From Pseudomonadota bacterium (GTDB taxonomy: Bacteria; Desulfobacterota; Desulfarculia; Desulfarculales; Desulfarculaceae), in the NCBI GenBank assembly GCA_018902755.1, contig JAHIQI010000070.1, positions 1-64,000 of the forward strand: a stretch of 64,000 nt of DNA, read 5' to 3'. The position numbers and the translations under genes were made by a program. Under the pieces are notes generated by a model. That model saw only the letters and a list, made by a program, of their open reading frames with translations. It was not told the DNA's origin and did no database searches. This document shows positions 43,169 to 52,293 of this stretch, piece by piece; position 1 is the first letter of the stretch, and every line of letters starts with the position of its first letter.

Positions 43169-44446
43169 CTACTCCACCTGCTTGGGCCGCAAAGCGTAGG
43201 CCAGGATGCCGGCAACCACGGTGGAGGCCAGGTATAGCCAGAAAAGCGGGGTGAAGTCGGACGCGCCGAGTCCGGCGGCCATGTTGCCCGAGCGGTCCAG
43301 GATGGCCCCGGCCAGGGGCTGGTACAGGGCGCTGCCGATCATGGGGAACATGTAGGTGAAGCCGGTGACCGTGCCCGCGATACGCAGGGGAAAGCGCTCC
43401 TTGACCACCGCGAAGCACACCCCGGCCGGGCCCGCGCCCACGAAGCCGAAGATGAGGTTCCAGGCGTATATCTCGGGCAGGCTCATGGCTCCGTTGCGGG
43501 CCAACATCCACACCAGGATGGCGGCCCACGCCACCATGCTGCCCCCCATCACCGCGCCCCGGGAGGGCACCTTGGCCGCAATCCAGGTGAAAATGAGCGG
43601 GCCGAACACCCAGCCGAAGGCGAAGACGTTGATCACCTGGCCGGCCTGGGTTTTGCTCATGGCGTAGGCCTGCATAAAATAAGGCCCCGCCCAGAGCCCG
43701 GCGAAGCTGAACAGGATGCCGCCGTTAAAAAAGAACCAGCCCGCCGGCAGCCAGAAATCCTTGCTACCCAAAACCATGCCCAGCACCTTGAGCATGGGCA
43801 CGGATTCTTGCATGTGGTCGCCGCCGGGAACGGGCTCCACCGGGGGTAGGCCGAAGTCCTGGGGCTTGTCGCGCACCAGAAGCCACACCAACAGCGCGTC
43901 GGCCATGGTGCACCCGGCGATAATCCAGAAGCTGCCCCGCCAGCCGATGCCCTCGCTGAGCCAAGCCAGGGGCGAGCCCGCCAGCAGGCCGCCCAGGCCC
44001 GCGATGGAGATGACCAGGGAAGTGCCCAGCACATAGTCCTTGGCCGGAAACCAGGTGGTGAGCGCCTTGTAGGTGGGCACCAGCACCACCGACACCCCCA
44101 GACCCACCAGGACCCGGGACCAGAAGGCGGTGCCCACCCCCATGGACATGGCGAAGAGCACCGACCCCAGGCTGGCGGCCAGCATGGACAGAGTGACCAG
44201 GCGGCGGGGGCCCAGCTTGTCGGCGATAAGGCCGCCCGGCGCCTGCATCAGGGCGTAGGGATAGAAGTAGGCCGAGGCCAAAAGCCCGGTGGTGGCCCCA
44301 GACGCCCCGAAGGAGCGCATGATGTCCTCTGCCAACACTGCCGGGCACATGCGGTGCACGTACACCAGCAGGTAGGAGAAGGACAGGAGGCCCAGGATCA
44401 CCCAGCGATAAGGCGATACGCGGTAAAGGACCTCTGTTTTAGGCAC
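43169..44446 (-). CDS. MFS transporter
   Basis: The 425-residue inner-membrane protein has twelve predicted hydrophobic segments. The MFS loop 2-3 signature is GGLIADKLGPRRLV, and the second half repeats a related loop. It resembles organic-anion carriers of the GlpT/ExuT wider group. It starts at GTG 44446 inside the end of the TRAP permease gene (eight-base overlap). A secondary exporter or second importer beside a TRAP system suggests substrate/product exchange, but the substrate is unknown. Confidence 0.88.
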   Translation of the reverse strand: MPKTEVLYRVSPYRWVILGLLSFSYLLVYVHRMCPAVLAEDIMRSFGASGATTGLLASAYFYPYALMQAPGGLIADKLGPRRLVTLSMLAASLGSVLFAMSMGVGTAFWSRVLVGLGVSVVLVPTYKALTTWFPAKDYVLGTSLVISIAGLGGLLAGSPLAWLSEGIGWRGSFWIIAGCTMADALLVWLLVRDKPQDFGLPPVEPVPGGDHMQESVPMLKVLGMVLGSKDFWLPAGWFFFNGGILFSFAGLWAGPYFMQAYAMSKTQAGQVINVFAFGWVFGPLIFTWIAAKVPSRGAVMGGSMVAWAAILVWMLARNGAMSLPEIYAWNLIFGFVGAGPAGVCFAVVKERFPLRIAGTVTGFTYMFPMIGSALYQPLAGAILDRSGNMAAGLGASDFTPLFWLYLASTVVAGILAYALRPKQVE

Positions 44447-46361
44447 GGCTCGCCTTCGCCGGGCCGCCCCGCTTTTGGGAAATGGCGTAGACCACCATCG
44501 CCACCATGGGGACTATGCCGACCAGGCTCATCAGTATGTTGGGTACGATGAGGGCCACGGCGGCGGCCAAGAACACCAGGCGCAGCCACAGATTCAGGGG
44601 CCTGGCGAACCAGCCCACCAATCCGCCGGCCAGGGCGGTGACCCCCAACAGGGCGGTGGCCGAGTTGAGGATGATCTGCATCACGCTGCCCTCCAGCACG
44701 ATGGAGGGGCTGTACAGGAACAGGAAGGGCACGATGAAGCCCGCCAGGCCCAGCTTGAACGACTGGAACCCGGTGTTCATGGCGTTGGTGCCCGCGATGC
44801 CGCTGGCCGCGTAGGCGCTGATGGCCACCGGCGGAGTGATGAAGGAGATGATGGCGAAGTAGAAGATGAACATATGGGCCTGCAGGGGCGAGACGCCCAT
44901 GTCGGTCAAAGCGGGCACGCCCAGGATGGCGGTGATGATGTAGGCCGCCGTGGTGGGCAGGCCCATGCCCAGGATGATGCAGGCCACCATGGTCAGCAGG
45001 CCGCCCAGCCAGAGCACGCCGCCGGAGAGGTGGATCACCATCTGGGTGAAGCGCACCCCCAGGCCGGTGAGCGACACCACGCCGATGACCATGCCCGCCG
45101 CCGCGCAGGCCATGGCCACGGGCACGGCGGTGATGATGCCCTGCTCCAGGGCCTCGACGATCTCCCGCCAGGGGAAGCGCTTTTCGCGCACCACGATGTA
45201 CAGCGAGGCGGTTATCACCAGGGTGCAGATGGCGTAGAAGCCCGAGAGCATGGGCGAGAGCTGCTCGATGACCAACAGGTAGACCAGCACCAGCAAGGGA
45301 ATCAGCAGGTGGTAGCCCTTGCGCAGGGTGTCCACGGCGCTGGGGACCTCGTCTTTGCTCAGCACCTTGAGCTGCTTGCGCTGGGCCTCGAAGTAGACCA
45401 TCAGGCCCACCGAGGCGAAGTAGAGCAGCGCCGGAATGGCCGCGGCCAAGGCGATGTTGGCGTAGGAGGTGCCCAACAACTCGGCCATGACAAAGGCGCC
45501 CGCGCCCATGACCGGAGGCATGATCTGCCCGCCGGTTGAGGCCACCGCTTCCACCGCCCCGGCGAACAACGGCGAATAGCCGGTGCGTTTCATCAGGGGG
45601 ATGGTGAAGGTGCCGGTGGTCACCACGTTGGACACCGAGGAGCCGCTGATGGAGCCCATGAGGCCCGAGGCCACCACCGAGGTCAGGGCCGGTCCGCCCC
45701 TGCGCCGCCCGGTGAGGGCCAGGGCCAGTTGGATGAAGAAGTTGCCCGCGCCCAGCTTATCCAGGAAAGCGCCGAAGATGATGAACACCACCACGAAGGT
45801 GGCCGACACCGCGATGGGGATGCCGAAGACGCCCTCGGTGGTCCAGACCAGGTAGCTGATCAGACGCTGGGGGCTGTAACCCTTGTGGGCCAGCATGTCG
45901 GGCATGTAGGGGCCCAGGATGCCGTAGGCCAAAAAGGCCACGGCCACCAGCACGATGGGCATGCCCACGGTGCGCCGAGTGCCTTCCAAAATAAGCACCA
46001 CCAGCACCGCGCCCATCCATATTTCCATGTCGGTGGGCCCCATGATGCCCCGTTCCAAGACCGCCTCGGGAACAAAGGACTGGATGAAAAATACCGCCAC
46101 GCCGATCATGCCCAGGCTGATGATCCAGTCGACGATGCCGGGGTTGCCTGCGCCGCGGCCGCCGAGGGACCGGTAGACCAGGAAGGTCAGGAGCATCAGG
46201 CCCATCAGGTGGATGGAGCGCTGATACAAGGGGGACATCACGCCGAAGGCGGCGGTGTACAGATGAAAACAAGCCAGGCCAACCGCGACGGTGAACACCA
46301 GCCAGCGGGCCATGCCGCTGAGCTGGCGCTTGGGCCCTTTATTTTGGTCGGACGCAGCCAT
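44439..46361 (-). CDS. TRAP transporter fused permease (TAXI type)
   Basis: The 640-residue inner-membrane protein is of the fused small-plus-large permease type. The N-terminal about 170 residues are the DctQ-like part. The DctM-like part shows MGLPTTAAYIITAILGVPAL and GLMGSISGSSVSNVVTTGTF. It uses an ion gradient to import substrate delivered by the TAXI receptor encoded two genes upstream. It lies seven bases after the DUF1850 gene, a common arrangement. Confidence 0.93.
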   Translation of the reverse strand: MAASDQNKGPKRQLSGMARWLVFTVAVGLACFHLYTAAFGVMSPLYQRSIHLMGLMLLTFLVYRSLGGRGAGNPGIVDWIISLGMIGVAVFFIQSFVPEAVLERGIMGPTDMEIWMGAVLVVLILEGTRRTVGMPIVLVAVAFLAYGILGPYMPDMLAHKGYSPQRLISYLVWTTEGVFGIPIAVSATFVVVFIIFGAFLDKLGAGNFFIQLALALTGRRRGGPALTSVVASGLMGSISGSSVSNVVTTGTFTIPLMKRTGYSPLFAGAVEAVASTGGQIMPPVMGAGAFVMAELLGTSYANIALAAAIPALLYFASVGLMVYFEAQRKQLKVLSKDEVPSAVDTLRKGYHLLIPLLVLVYLLVIEQLSPMLSGFYAICTLVITASLYIVVREKRFPWREIVEALEQGIITAVPVAMACAAAGMVIGVVSLTGLGVRFTQMVIHLSGGVLWLGGLLTMVACIILGMGLPTTAAYIITAILGVPALTDMGVSPLQAHMFIFYFAIISFITPPVAISAYAASGIAGTNAMNTGFQSFKLGLAGFIVPFLFLYSPSIVLEGSVMQIILNSATALLGVTALAGGLVGWFARPLNLWLRLVFLAAAVALIVPNILMSLVGIVPMVAMVVYAISQKRGGPAKASRA

Positions 46362-46368
46362 TTCCGCC

Positions 46369-46866
46369 TCACTTTATGCTGAAGACCAAAGGTTGGCCCG
46401 GTCTGCCCCACTCGTTGAACAGGTAGACGCGGTTGCCCTTGGTTGTGTGCAAAATCAGTTGTTGGGGTTTGGTGAAGGCCACTCGGGTGGCGATTTGGGC
46501 CAGAATATCCGAGGGACGGGGCTTGATATCGGTCAGATGAACCTGGTGCGCGCCCACTCGGGCGCGGCTTTGGTAGCGTTGATCGCGGTAGTCGTAGGTG
46601 TCGGCCCCGTAGGAGACCTCGCGGGGATAAAACTTGCCGCCCTCCAGGCGGAACGACTCCTCCACCCACTGACAATCGTAGGAGTGGAAGAACCGGATGG
46701 TCACGTAGTCCACGTCTTGCGTGGACAGCCGGGCCTGCAAACCGGTTTGGGGGTTGTTGATAAACAGCGCCCTCCCGCCGCCTTCCCCCGCCGCGGGCAG
46801 GGGAAGGCATAGGAGCACCAGGAGCGTTAGCAGGATGAATTTGCCCTGGCGGGAGAGCGCTGACAT
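46369..46866 (-). CDS. DUF1850 protein, TRAP-TAXI accessory
   Basis: The 165-residue protein has a signal peptide (hydrophobic residues 10-26, cleavage near AAGEG) and a mostly beta periplasmic domain (YVTIRFFHSYDCQWVEESFR, LIDIKP-like HLTDIKPRPSD). DUF1850 members are nearly always found beside TAXI-TRAP genes and are thought to assist receptor or permease; the exact role is unknown. It lies between receptor and permease genes. Confidence 0.85.
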   Translation of the reverse strand: MSALSRQGKFILLTLLVLLCLPLPAAGEGGGRALFINNPQTGLQARLSTQDVDYVTIRFFHSYDCQWVEESFRLEGGKFYPREVSYGADTYDYRDQRYQSRARVGAHQVHLTDIKPRPSDILAQIATRVAFTKPQQLILHTTKGNRVYLFNEWGRPGQPLVFSIK

Positions 46867-46883
46867 GCTTCAGGTTCCAGTCG

Positions 46884-47855
46884 CTACTTGATCAGTTTGG
46901 CCGGGACGTCCAGGCCCTTTTCCTTGTAGAACTTCACCGCGCCGGGATGCAGGGGCACTTGCAGGCCCTTAACCGCGTCCTGCAGGGTGGTGTACTTCTT
47001 CACCGCGGGGTGGGTGTTGGTCCACTCGCCGGTGTTGGCCCAAAGGCCCTTGAGCATAGCGTAGACCGCGTCGGCCGACAGGTTGGCCTTGGTGCTGGTG
47101 TACATGACCACCCGGCTGGTGGGGGTGGGGGTGGGCTTGTCCACGTTGCGGTAGGTGCCGGCCGGAACGTCCAGCTTGTTGAAGTAGGGGTACTTCTTGT
47201 AGAAGCCGTCGTCGGCCACGGGGACCATCTTCACCTTGTAGCTGGTGGTCAGGTCCAGCAGGGCGGCGGACTTCAGGGGGTGGGTGATGATGAAGGCGTC
47301 CAGGGTGCCGTCCTTGAGCGCGGCCACCATTTCGGCGTTGGACATGAACTCGGGCTTGATGTCCTTGTAGGTCAGGCCGTAGTAGCTCAGGATCTTCTGA
47401 GCGGCCCGCTCGCCGCCGCTACCGGGAGCGCCCACGCCGATGCGCTTGCCCTTGAAGTCCTTGACGCTGTTGATCTTGCTGTCGGCGCTGGTGAAAATCT
47501 GGGCCCAGGACAGCAGGGTGCCGAACAGGGAGCGCAGGGAGCTGACCGCGCGGCCCTTGTACTTGCCCTCGCCGTTGTAGGCCAAAAAGGCCACTTCGTT
47601 CTGGCTGATGGCCCAGTCCACGTTGCCCTGGGCCAGGTTGCGCAGGTTCTCCAAAGAGGCGGAGCTGGCCTCGGCCGAGGCCTTGAAGCCGGGCACGTGG
47701 CGGTTGATGGTTTCGGCCATGGCCACACCCATGGGGTACAGGGCCCCGGCGGTGCCGGCGGTGCCGATGCTGATGCGTTTGTCGGCGGCCGCGGCCGGAA
47801 GGGCCAAGGCCAGGCCCAGGGTCAGGGCCATGCAGATGCTCAAAGCTTTTCTCAT
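46884..47855 (-). CDS. TAXI-family TRAP substrate-binding protein
   Basis: The 323-residue periplasmic receptor has a signal peptide (to PAAAADK) followed by ISIGTAGTAGALYPMGVAMA, the TAXI-family start, and VDWAISQNEVAFLAYNG. TAXI receptors bind acidic organics such as glutamate, but most ligands are unknown. It follows the EPSP-synthase-like gene by 90 bases, so the imported compound may be the substrate or relative of that enzyme. Confidence 0.9.
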   Translation of the reverse strand: MRKALSICMALTLGLALALPAAAADKRISIGTAGTAGALYPMGVAMAETINRHVPGFKASAEASSASLENLRNLAQGNVDWAISQNEVAFLAYNGEGKYKGRAVSSLRSLFGTLLSWAQIFTSADSKINSVKDFKGKRIGVGAPGSGGERAAQKILSYYGLTYKDIKPEFMSNAEMVAALKDGTLDAFIITHPLKSAALLDLTTSYKVKMVPVADDGFYKKYPYFNKLDVPAGTYRNVDKPTPTPTSRVVMYTSTKANLSADAVYAMLKGLWANTGEWTNTHPAVKKYTTLQDAVKGLQVPLHPGAVKFYKEKGLDVPAKLIK

Positions 47856-47945
47856 GATACTCTCTCCCCATTTCTACTGTGGGCCGGAGCTGCTCCGGCT
47901 CAACCTTGATTAAAACAACGGTCAGGGGCGCGGGCCCCGTCTGTG

Positions 47946-49235
47946 CTAGACGATCTCCATGCGGTGAATGCCGGCCCCCAGCGAAGTCATGACTTCGTAG
48001 AAGTTGGGGAAGGACACGCCCACGTACTCGGCGTCGTCGATCATGGTTTCGCCATCGGCCATCATGGCGGCCACGGCGGTGGCCATCACGATGCGGTGGT
48101 CGTGGCGTCCGTCGATGCGGGTGCCCTTTAGCTCGGAGTGATAAACGGTCAGGCTGCCCTCGGTCTCATCGAACTTGCCGCCCATCTTCATCAACTCTTC
48201 CATGATGGAACGGGTGCGGTCAGTCTCCTTGAGGCGGCTGGCCTCGATGTTGTACAGCCGGGTCTTGCCCTGGGCCTTGCAGCCCAGCACCGCCAGGGCG
48301 GGAACCGCGTCCGGGGTGCCGGAGCAGTCGATCTCGATGCCCTGGAGCTCGGCGCCGCCCTCCACGGTCACGGTGCGGCCCTCGTCCTCGAAGGTGACCT
48401 TGCCGCCCATGGCCTTGATGATGTGGGGGTAGGCCTTCTCACCGGCGTAGTCGTCGGGGTTCATGCCGGTGAAGGTGACCTTGCTGTCGGTGACCGCCGC
48501 CGCCACCATGGGATAGCCCGAGCTGCCCCAGTCGGCGGGGATGTCGGCGGTGAAGCCCTTGTACTTCTGGCCGCCGGGCACGGTGAACACATCGTAGTTG
48601 TCGTGGCTCACCTGGCCGCCCGCGGTGCGTATCCAGCCCATGGTCATGTCCACGTAGGGACGCTCCATGAGGTTGTCCTCCACCACGGTGATGCCCTCCG
48701 GGGTCAGGCCGCCGGCGATCAGCAGGGGGCTGAGCCACTGGGAGTTCACGCCGGGCAGCTTGGTCTTGCCGCCGCGCATGGGGCCCTTGACCACCAGGGG
48801 CGCCAGGCCGTTGCCGCGAGTGGAAACCACATCGGCGCCCAGGTCATTGAGAGCCTCGATGAGCGGTTGGGCCGGACGGCGGCAGATCTGGTAGTCGCCG
48901 GAGACCACCGAGCAGCCGTTGACCAGCGAGGCGATGGCCGCGATTTGATAGTAGCCGGTGCCGGAGTTGCCCGCATCCAAGACGCAGGCGGGCACTTGGG
49001 GCTGGTTGGCCACGCCTTCGAAGGTCCAGTAATCGGGCTTGGAGGTGTCTATCTTGGCCCCCAGGGCCCGCATCATCTCCACGATGGAGAAGCTGTCCAG
49101 GCCGGGAAGGCAGTTGCCGACCTTGGAGGCGCCCTCGGCCAATGCAGCCAATATTATGGCCCGTGCGGTGGCGGACTTGTTTCCCGGAATGCGGGTGGTC
49201 CCCTGCAGGGAGGACCTGGTTACTATGAACTTCAT
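47946..49235 (-). CDS. EPSP-synthase-like protein lacking PEP-binding residues
   Basis: This 429-residue protein has the two-domain fold of 3-phosphoshikimate 1-carboxyvinyltransferase (AroA). Aligned by eye to E. coli AroA, conserved residues include K20, S21, R25 (K22, S23, R27), S165-Q166, D309, E337, R340 (LKETDR) and R381 (HDHR). The E. coli PEP-site residues R100, R124 and K411 correspond to Y96, Q116 and V407. True AroA keeps these, so the PEP transfer reaction is unlikely to be intact. It sits in an operon with an IclR regulator (ATGA overlap) and a TRAP importer, not with aromatic amino acid genes. A changed catalytic function is inferred. Standard annotation would be aroA. Confidence 0.85.
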   Translation of the reverse strand: MKFIVTRSSLQGTTRIPGNKSATARAIILAALAEGASKVGNCLPGLDSFSIVEMMRALGAKIDTSKPDYWTFEGVANQPQVPACVLDAGNSGTGYYQIAAIASLVNGCSVVSGDYQICRRPAQPLIEALNDLGADVVSTRGNGLAPLVVKGPMRGGKTKLPGVNSQWLSPLLIAGGLTPEGITVVEDNLMERPYVDMTMGWIRTAGGQVSHDNYDVFTVPGGQKYKGFTADIPADWGSSGYPMVAAAVTDSKVTFTGMNPDDYAGEKAYPHIIKAMGGKVTFEDEGRTVTVEGGAELQGIEIDCSGTPDAVPALAVLGCKAQGKTRLYNIEASRLKETDRTRSIMEELMKMGGKFDETEGSLTVYHSELKGTRIDGRHDHRIVMATAVAAMMADGETMIDDAEYVGVSFPNFYEVMTSLGAGIHRMEIV

Positions 49236-50032
49236 CGCTGGCTCCTTGATACTGATGGATTACCGGGTGTATGCCCCCGGAGCTGGGAAATGGTTTGAGC
49301 GGTTTCCAGCACCAGGGGCAGGTATTGCCCCAGCAGCTCTTGCTTGCTGCAAAACTGGCTGAACACCGGAACGTTGATGGCTGCTTCGCCGTAGCCGCTT
49401 TGGTTGAACACCGGCACGGCCACAGACCTGAGACCGGCCACGTACTCGTCCTCGCCCAGGGCGTATCCGTCGGCGCGGATGCGCTCCAGGCGCTTCATCA
49501 GGTTGACCCCGTGGGGCCCCACCTGATGGGCCAGTTCCTCGTCGTCCGCGATCTGGTCCAGGACCACCTGCATGCGTTCGGGAGCGGCGAAGGCCAGCAG
49601 GGCCCAACCGATGGCGCTATTGTGGGCGGGCAGGCGGCTGCCCACCACCAGGTCGATGCCCAGGATGCGGCGCACCTTGATGCGAATGATGTACACCACC
49701 TCGCCGCCGTCCAGAATGCCCAGGTTCACGTTCTGGTCGATGCGCCGGGAAAGCTCCTTCAAGTAAGGCTCGGCCAGCGTGGCCAGGTCCTGGCCCGCCA
49801 GGGAAGACATGCCCAAGGACATCACCTTGGGGCCCAGTTGGTATTTGGCGGTGTCTTCAAAGTAGTGGAGGTAGTTGCTGGCCACCAAGGTTTGCAGCAT
49901 GCGGTAGGCGGTGGCTTTGGGCAGGCCGGTTTCCCGGATGATCTCGGGCAGGCTTTGGCCGTGGGGATGGCCGGCCACGGCTTCCATGACCTTCAAGCCC
50001 TTGAGCAGGGATTCGACGACCTTCACCGGCAT
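49232..50032 (-). CDS. IclR-family transcriptional regulator
   Basis: The 266-residue protein has the N-terminal winged helix (LLKGLKVMEAVAGHPHGQSL, then GLPKATAYRMLQTLVAS) and the C-terminal IclR effector domain (SRLPAHNSAIGWALLAF, EYVAGLRSVAVPVF). Members respond to small aromatic or organic acids. It is the first gene of the operon (IclR, AroA-like, TAXI receptor, DUF1850, TRAP permease, MFS). A perfect palindrome 30 bases upstream is a likely operator. Confidence 0.93.
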   Translation of the reverse strand: MPVKVVESLLKGLKVMEAVAGHPHGQSLPEIIRETGLPKATAYRMLQTLVASNYLHYFEDTAKYQLGPKVMSLGMSSLAGQDLATLAEPYLKELSRRIDQNVNLGILDGGEVVYIIRIKVRRILGIDLVVGSRLPAHNSAIGWALLAFAAPERMQVVLDQIADDEELAHQVGPHGVNLMKRLERIRADGYALGEDEYVAGLRSVAVPVFNQSGYGEAAINVPVFSQFCSKQELLGQYLPLVLETAQTISQLRGHTPGNPSVSRSQR

Positions 50033-50061
50033 CAGCGTTTCTCTCTGTGATACGATGTTTC

Positions 50062-50075
50062 GTTTTCAAGAAAAC
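50062..50075. promoter_or_regulatory. Candidate IclR operator
   Basis: GTTTTCAAGAAAAC is a perfect palindrome (GTTTTC, AA, GAAAAC) 30 bases before the regulator start. Size, symmetry and position fit autoregulation by an IclR-type protein. Confidence 0.45.
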
Positions 50076-50223
50076 TTTTCCATGAATCGACCTTTTTGTC
50101 AAGGCGTTTTGCCCCGAATGTCACAACCCCGCCCCACCCCGCCGCCCGCGCCGGAAGGAGATTTGCCTGCATTTGCTGGGGATTAATTTATAAAGCGGGC
50201 AAAGACAAAATTTGCGGGCTCAT

Positions 50224-50282
50224 AAAAAATGGGGCGGTTCGCCCTCTTCGCCGGGAACCCGGCCGAGAGAGCAAACCGCCCC
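50224..50282 (-). terminator. Terminator of the 50.3-58.4 kb operon
   Basis: A long imperfect hairpin starts with ATGGGGCGGTTCGC and closes with GCAAACCGCCCC, with a secondary inner stem (GCCGGG, CCCGGC). TTTTTT follows on the minus strand. It lies about 20 bases after the cleavage-enzyme stop. Confidence 0.75.
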
Positions 50283-50300
50283 GGCTCTGGGGAAGGAAAT

Positions 50301-51236
50301 CTAGTAGTTGACCTTGTCCAAGCCCTTGAGGCCCAGGATGTCCCTGGCCTCGTCCGGGGTGGCGGGCTCGATGCCCAGCTCTCGGGCGATGCGGATGAGT
50401 TTGGCCACCTGCTCCCCGCTGTTTTTGGCCAGGACGCCCTTTTCCAGATACAGGTTGTCTTCCAGGCCCACCCGGGCGTTGCCGCCCATCAACAGGCCGT
50501 GGGTGGTCATGGGGAACTGGAAGCGCCCGGCCGCGCAAACCGACCACTGGAAATCGCCGATGAGCCGCTCTGCGGTCTGCACCATATAGACCAGGTTGTC
50601 AACCGTTGCCGGGATGCCGCCCAGGATGCCCATGACGAACTGGAGATACACCGGGGTCTTCACCTGGCCCGCCTGAATGAGATGGGCCAGGTTGTTGATC
50701 ATGCCCACGTCGTAGATCTCGAACTCGGGCTTGGTCTCAAAGGGGCCCATTATCTCCAGGAAGCGGCGCATGGTGTAGAAGGTGTTGGGGAAGATGTAAT
50801 CCTCGGTGCCCTCCAGGTAGCTCTTTTCCCAATCGTGCTTCCAGTCCTGGTATTGCCCGGCCACGTGGAACAGCGCAAAGTTCAACGACCCCGCGTTCAG
50901 GGAGGCCAGCTCGGGCTGGAGGTTGGCGATGACCCGGGAGCGGTTCTCCACCGGCTCGCCCAGCTTGCCGCCGGTGGTGGTGCACAGCACGATGTCGCAG
51001 CGCCGTTTCACCTCCGAGGCCACCTCGCGGTAGAGGTCCTGGTCCGCGTTGGGTATGCCGGTCTGGGGGTCGCGCACGTGCAGGTGGGCCACCGCGCCCC
51101 CGGCCTCGTATACCGACATAATGTCCGCGATCAGCTCTTCCGGGGTGACCGGCAGATAAGGCGACATGCTCGGGGTGTGGATGGAGCCGGTGACCGCGGC
51201 GGTGATGATTGCCTTGCTTGCTTTGCCCTTGGCCAT
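50301..51236 (-). CDS. Beta-keto acid cleavage enzyme (BKACE, DUF849)
   Basis: Zinc enzymes of this family condense a beta-keto acid with acetyl-CoA and split it into acetoacetate and an acyl-CoA. The 311-residue TIM-barrel protein has the zinc ligands H51 and H53 in AHLHVRDP and the LCTTTGG segment after strand three. Known members act on 3-keto-5-aminohexanoate or dehydrocarnitine. In this operon the upstream 3-hydroxyacyl-CoA-dehydrogenase-like protein could make the beta-keto acid. It follows the epimerase gene by 24 bases and ends the operon. Confidence 0.92.
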   Translation of the reverse strand: MAKGKASKAIITAAVTGSIHTPSMSPYLPVTPEELIADIMSVYEAGGAVAHLHVRDPQTGIPNADQDLYREVASEVKRRCDIVLCTTTGGKLGEPVENRSRVIANLQPELASLNAGSLNFALFHVAGQYQDWKHDWEKSYLEGTEDYIFPNTFYTMRRFLEIMGPFETKPEFEIYDVGMINNLAHLIQAGQVKTPVYLQFVMGILGGIPATVDNLVYMVQTAERLIGDFQWSVCAAGRFQFPMTTHGLLMGGNARVGLEDNLYLEKGVLAKNSGEQVAKLIRIARELGIEPATPDEARDILGLKGLDKVNY

Positions 51237-51260
51237 TGCCTTTTCGCCTTTCTCTGGGGA

Positions 51261-52217
51261 CTAGGCCTGGCCCAGGCGGGCCAGCTCGGTCCTGAAATCG
51301 TCTATCATGCCGGGGAGGTCATAACCCGGCGCCCAGCCCCACTCCCGGCGGGCGTGACCGTCGTCCAACTCGCGGCTGCCGATGGCCTGGATCAGGGAAG
51401 TGATCTCCTGGTCGGGCTTGAAAGCCAGCCGCGCCCCCGGGACCTTCTCCCCCACCGCCGCCGCCAATTCGGCCGCGGAGTAGGCCGGGCTGAAACCATT
51501 AATATTATAGACCTTGGTTTTTATCCGCGACACCGGGGCCAGGGCCAACTCCATCAGGGCCCGGGAGGCGTCCTTGTAATAGATGGTGGGGCAACGGGTC
51601 GTGGGCTCCACCAAGATCTCGTAGGGCTGACCCAGCAGGGGCCGCTCTATGGCCCAGCAATTGTAGATCGACATGTGGGGCACCTTGGAGCCGGGGCCCA
51701 CCACCGAGGGGATGCGCAGGCCGCGAAAGTCCAGGCCGAAGCGCCGGGCGTAGAAGCGACCCAGCAGCTCGCCGAAGACCTTGCTGGTGCCGTACATGGA
51801 GGCTGGGCGTTGCAGGCTGTGGTCGTGGATGGGACCCTCGGGCAAATCCTCGCCGTACACCGCGATGCTGCTGGACAGCACCAGGCGCTCCACCCCGCTC
51901 AGGCGCGCCGCCTCCATCATATGGTAGGTGCCGGCCACGTTGACCTCGAAGGCGCTCCAGGGGTCGCGCTCGCAGGGCATGGAGAGCATGCCGCCCAGGT
52001 GAAACACCGTTTCCACCTGGTGGGCGCGCAGGGTGTCGATCATCACCGGAAGGTTGGTCACCGATGCCCGCACAAAAGCATAGGTCTCGGGATCGCCCGC
52101 CAGGTCCGGCGGAGGCGGCTGTAGGTCGAGGATGACCGAGCTATGGCCCGCCGCCGCCAACAACCGCGCCAGTTGCGCGCCGATGAATCCCGATCCGCCG
52201 GTGATGAGCGCCTTCAT
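51261..52217 (-). CDS. NAD-dependent epimerase/dehydratase family protein
   Basis: This 318-residue extended SDR has the GGSGFIGAQLARLL cofactor motif, DLQPPPPDL after strand two, and catalytic residues in LSSSIAVYG and YGTSKVFGE. It resembles UDP-glucose 4-epimerase and threonine-dehydrogenase-like proteins. ATG 52217 is chosen with AAGG upstream. It is placed between the binding protein of the ABC importer and the BKACE gene, so it probably works on the imported compound and not on sugar nucleotides; this is inference. Confidence 0.87.
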   Translation of the reverse strand: MKALITGGSGFIGAQLARLLAAAGHSSVILDLQPPPPDLAGDPETYAFVRASVTNLPVMIDTLRAHQVETVFHLGGMLSMPCERDPWSAFEVNVAGTYHMMEAARLSGVERLVLSSSIAVYGEDLPEGPIHDHSLQRPASMYGTSKVFGELLGRFYARRFGLDFRGLRIPSVVGPGSKVPHMSIYNCWAIERPLLGQPYEILVEPTTRCPTIYYKDASRALMELALAPVSRIKTKVYNINGFSPAYSAAELAAAVGEKVPGARLAFKPDQEITSLIQAIGSRELDDGHARREWGWAPGYDLPGMIDDFRTELARLGQA

Positions 52218-52241
52218 GCAACTACCTTGTTCGAGCCGCCG

Positions 52242-52262
52242 CCGGGCCCTTATGAGGCCCGG
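52242..52262 (-). promoter_or_regulatory. Hairpin between livK (copy 2) and the epimerase gene
   Basis: CCGGGCC (52242-52248) pairs perfectly with GGCCCGG (52256-52262), with no T-run. It probably modulates read-through or stabilises the binding-protein mRNA. Confidence 0.45.
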
Positions 52263-52293
52263 CGGTGGATTTGGGTTAATCCAGGGTGTCGGT

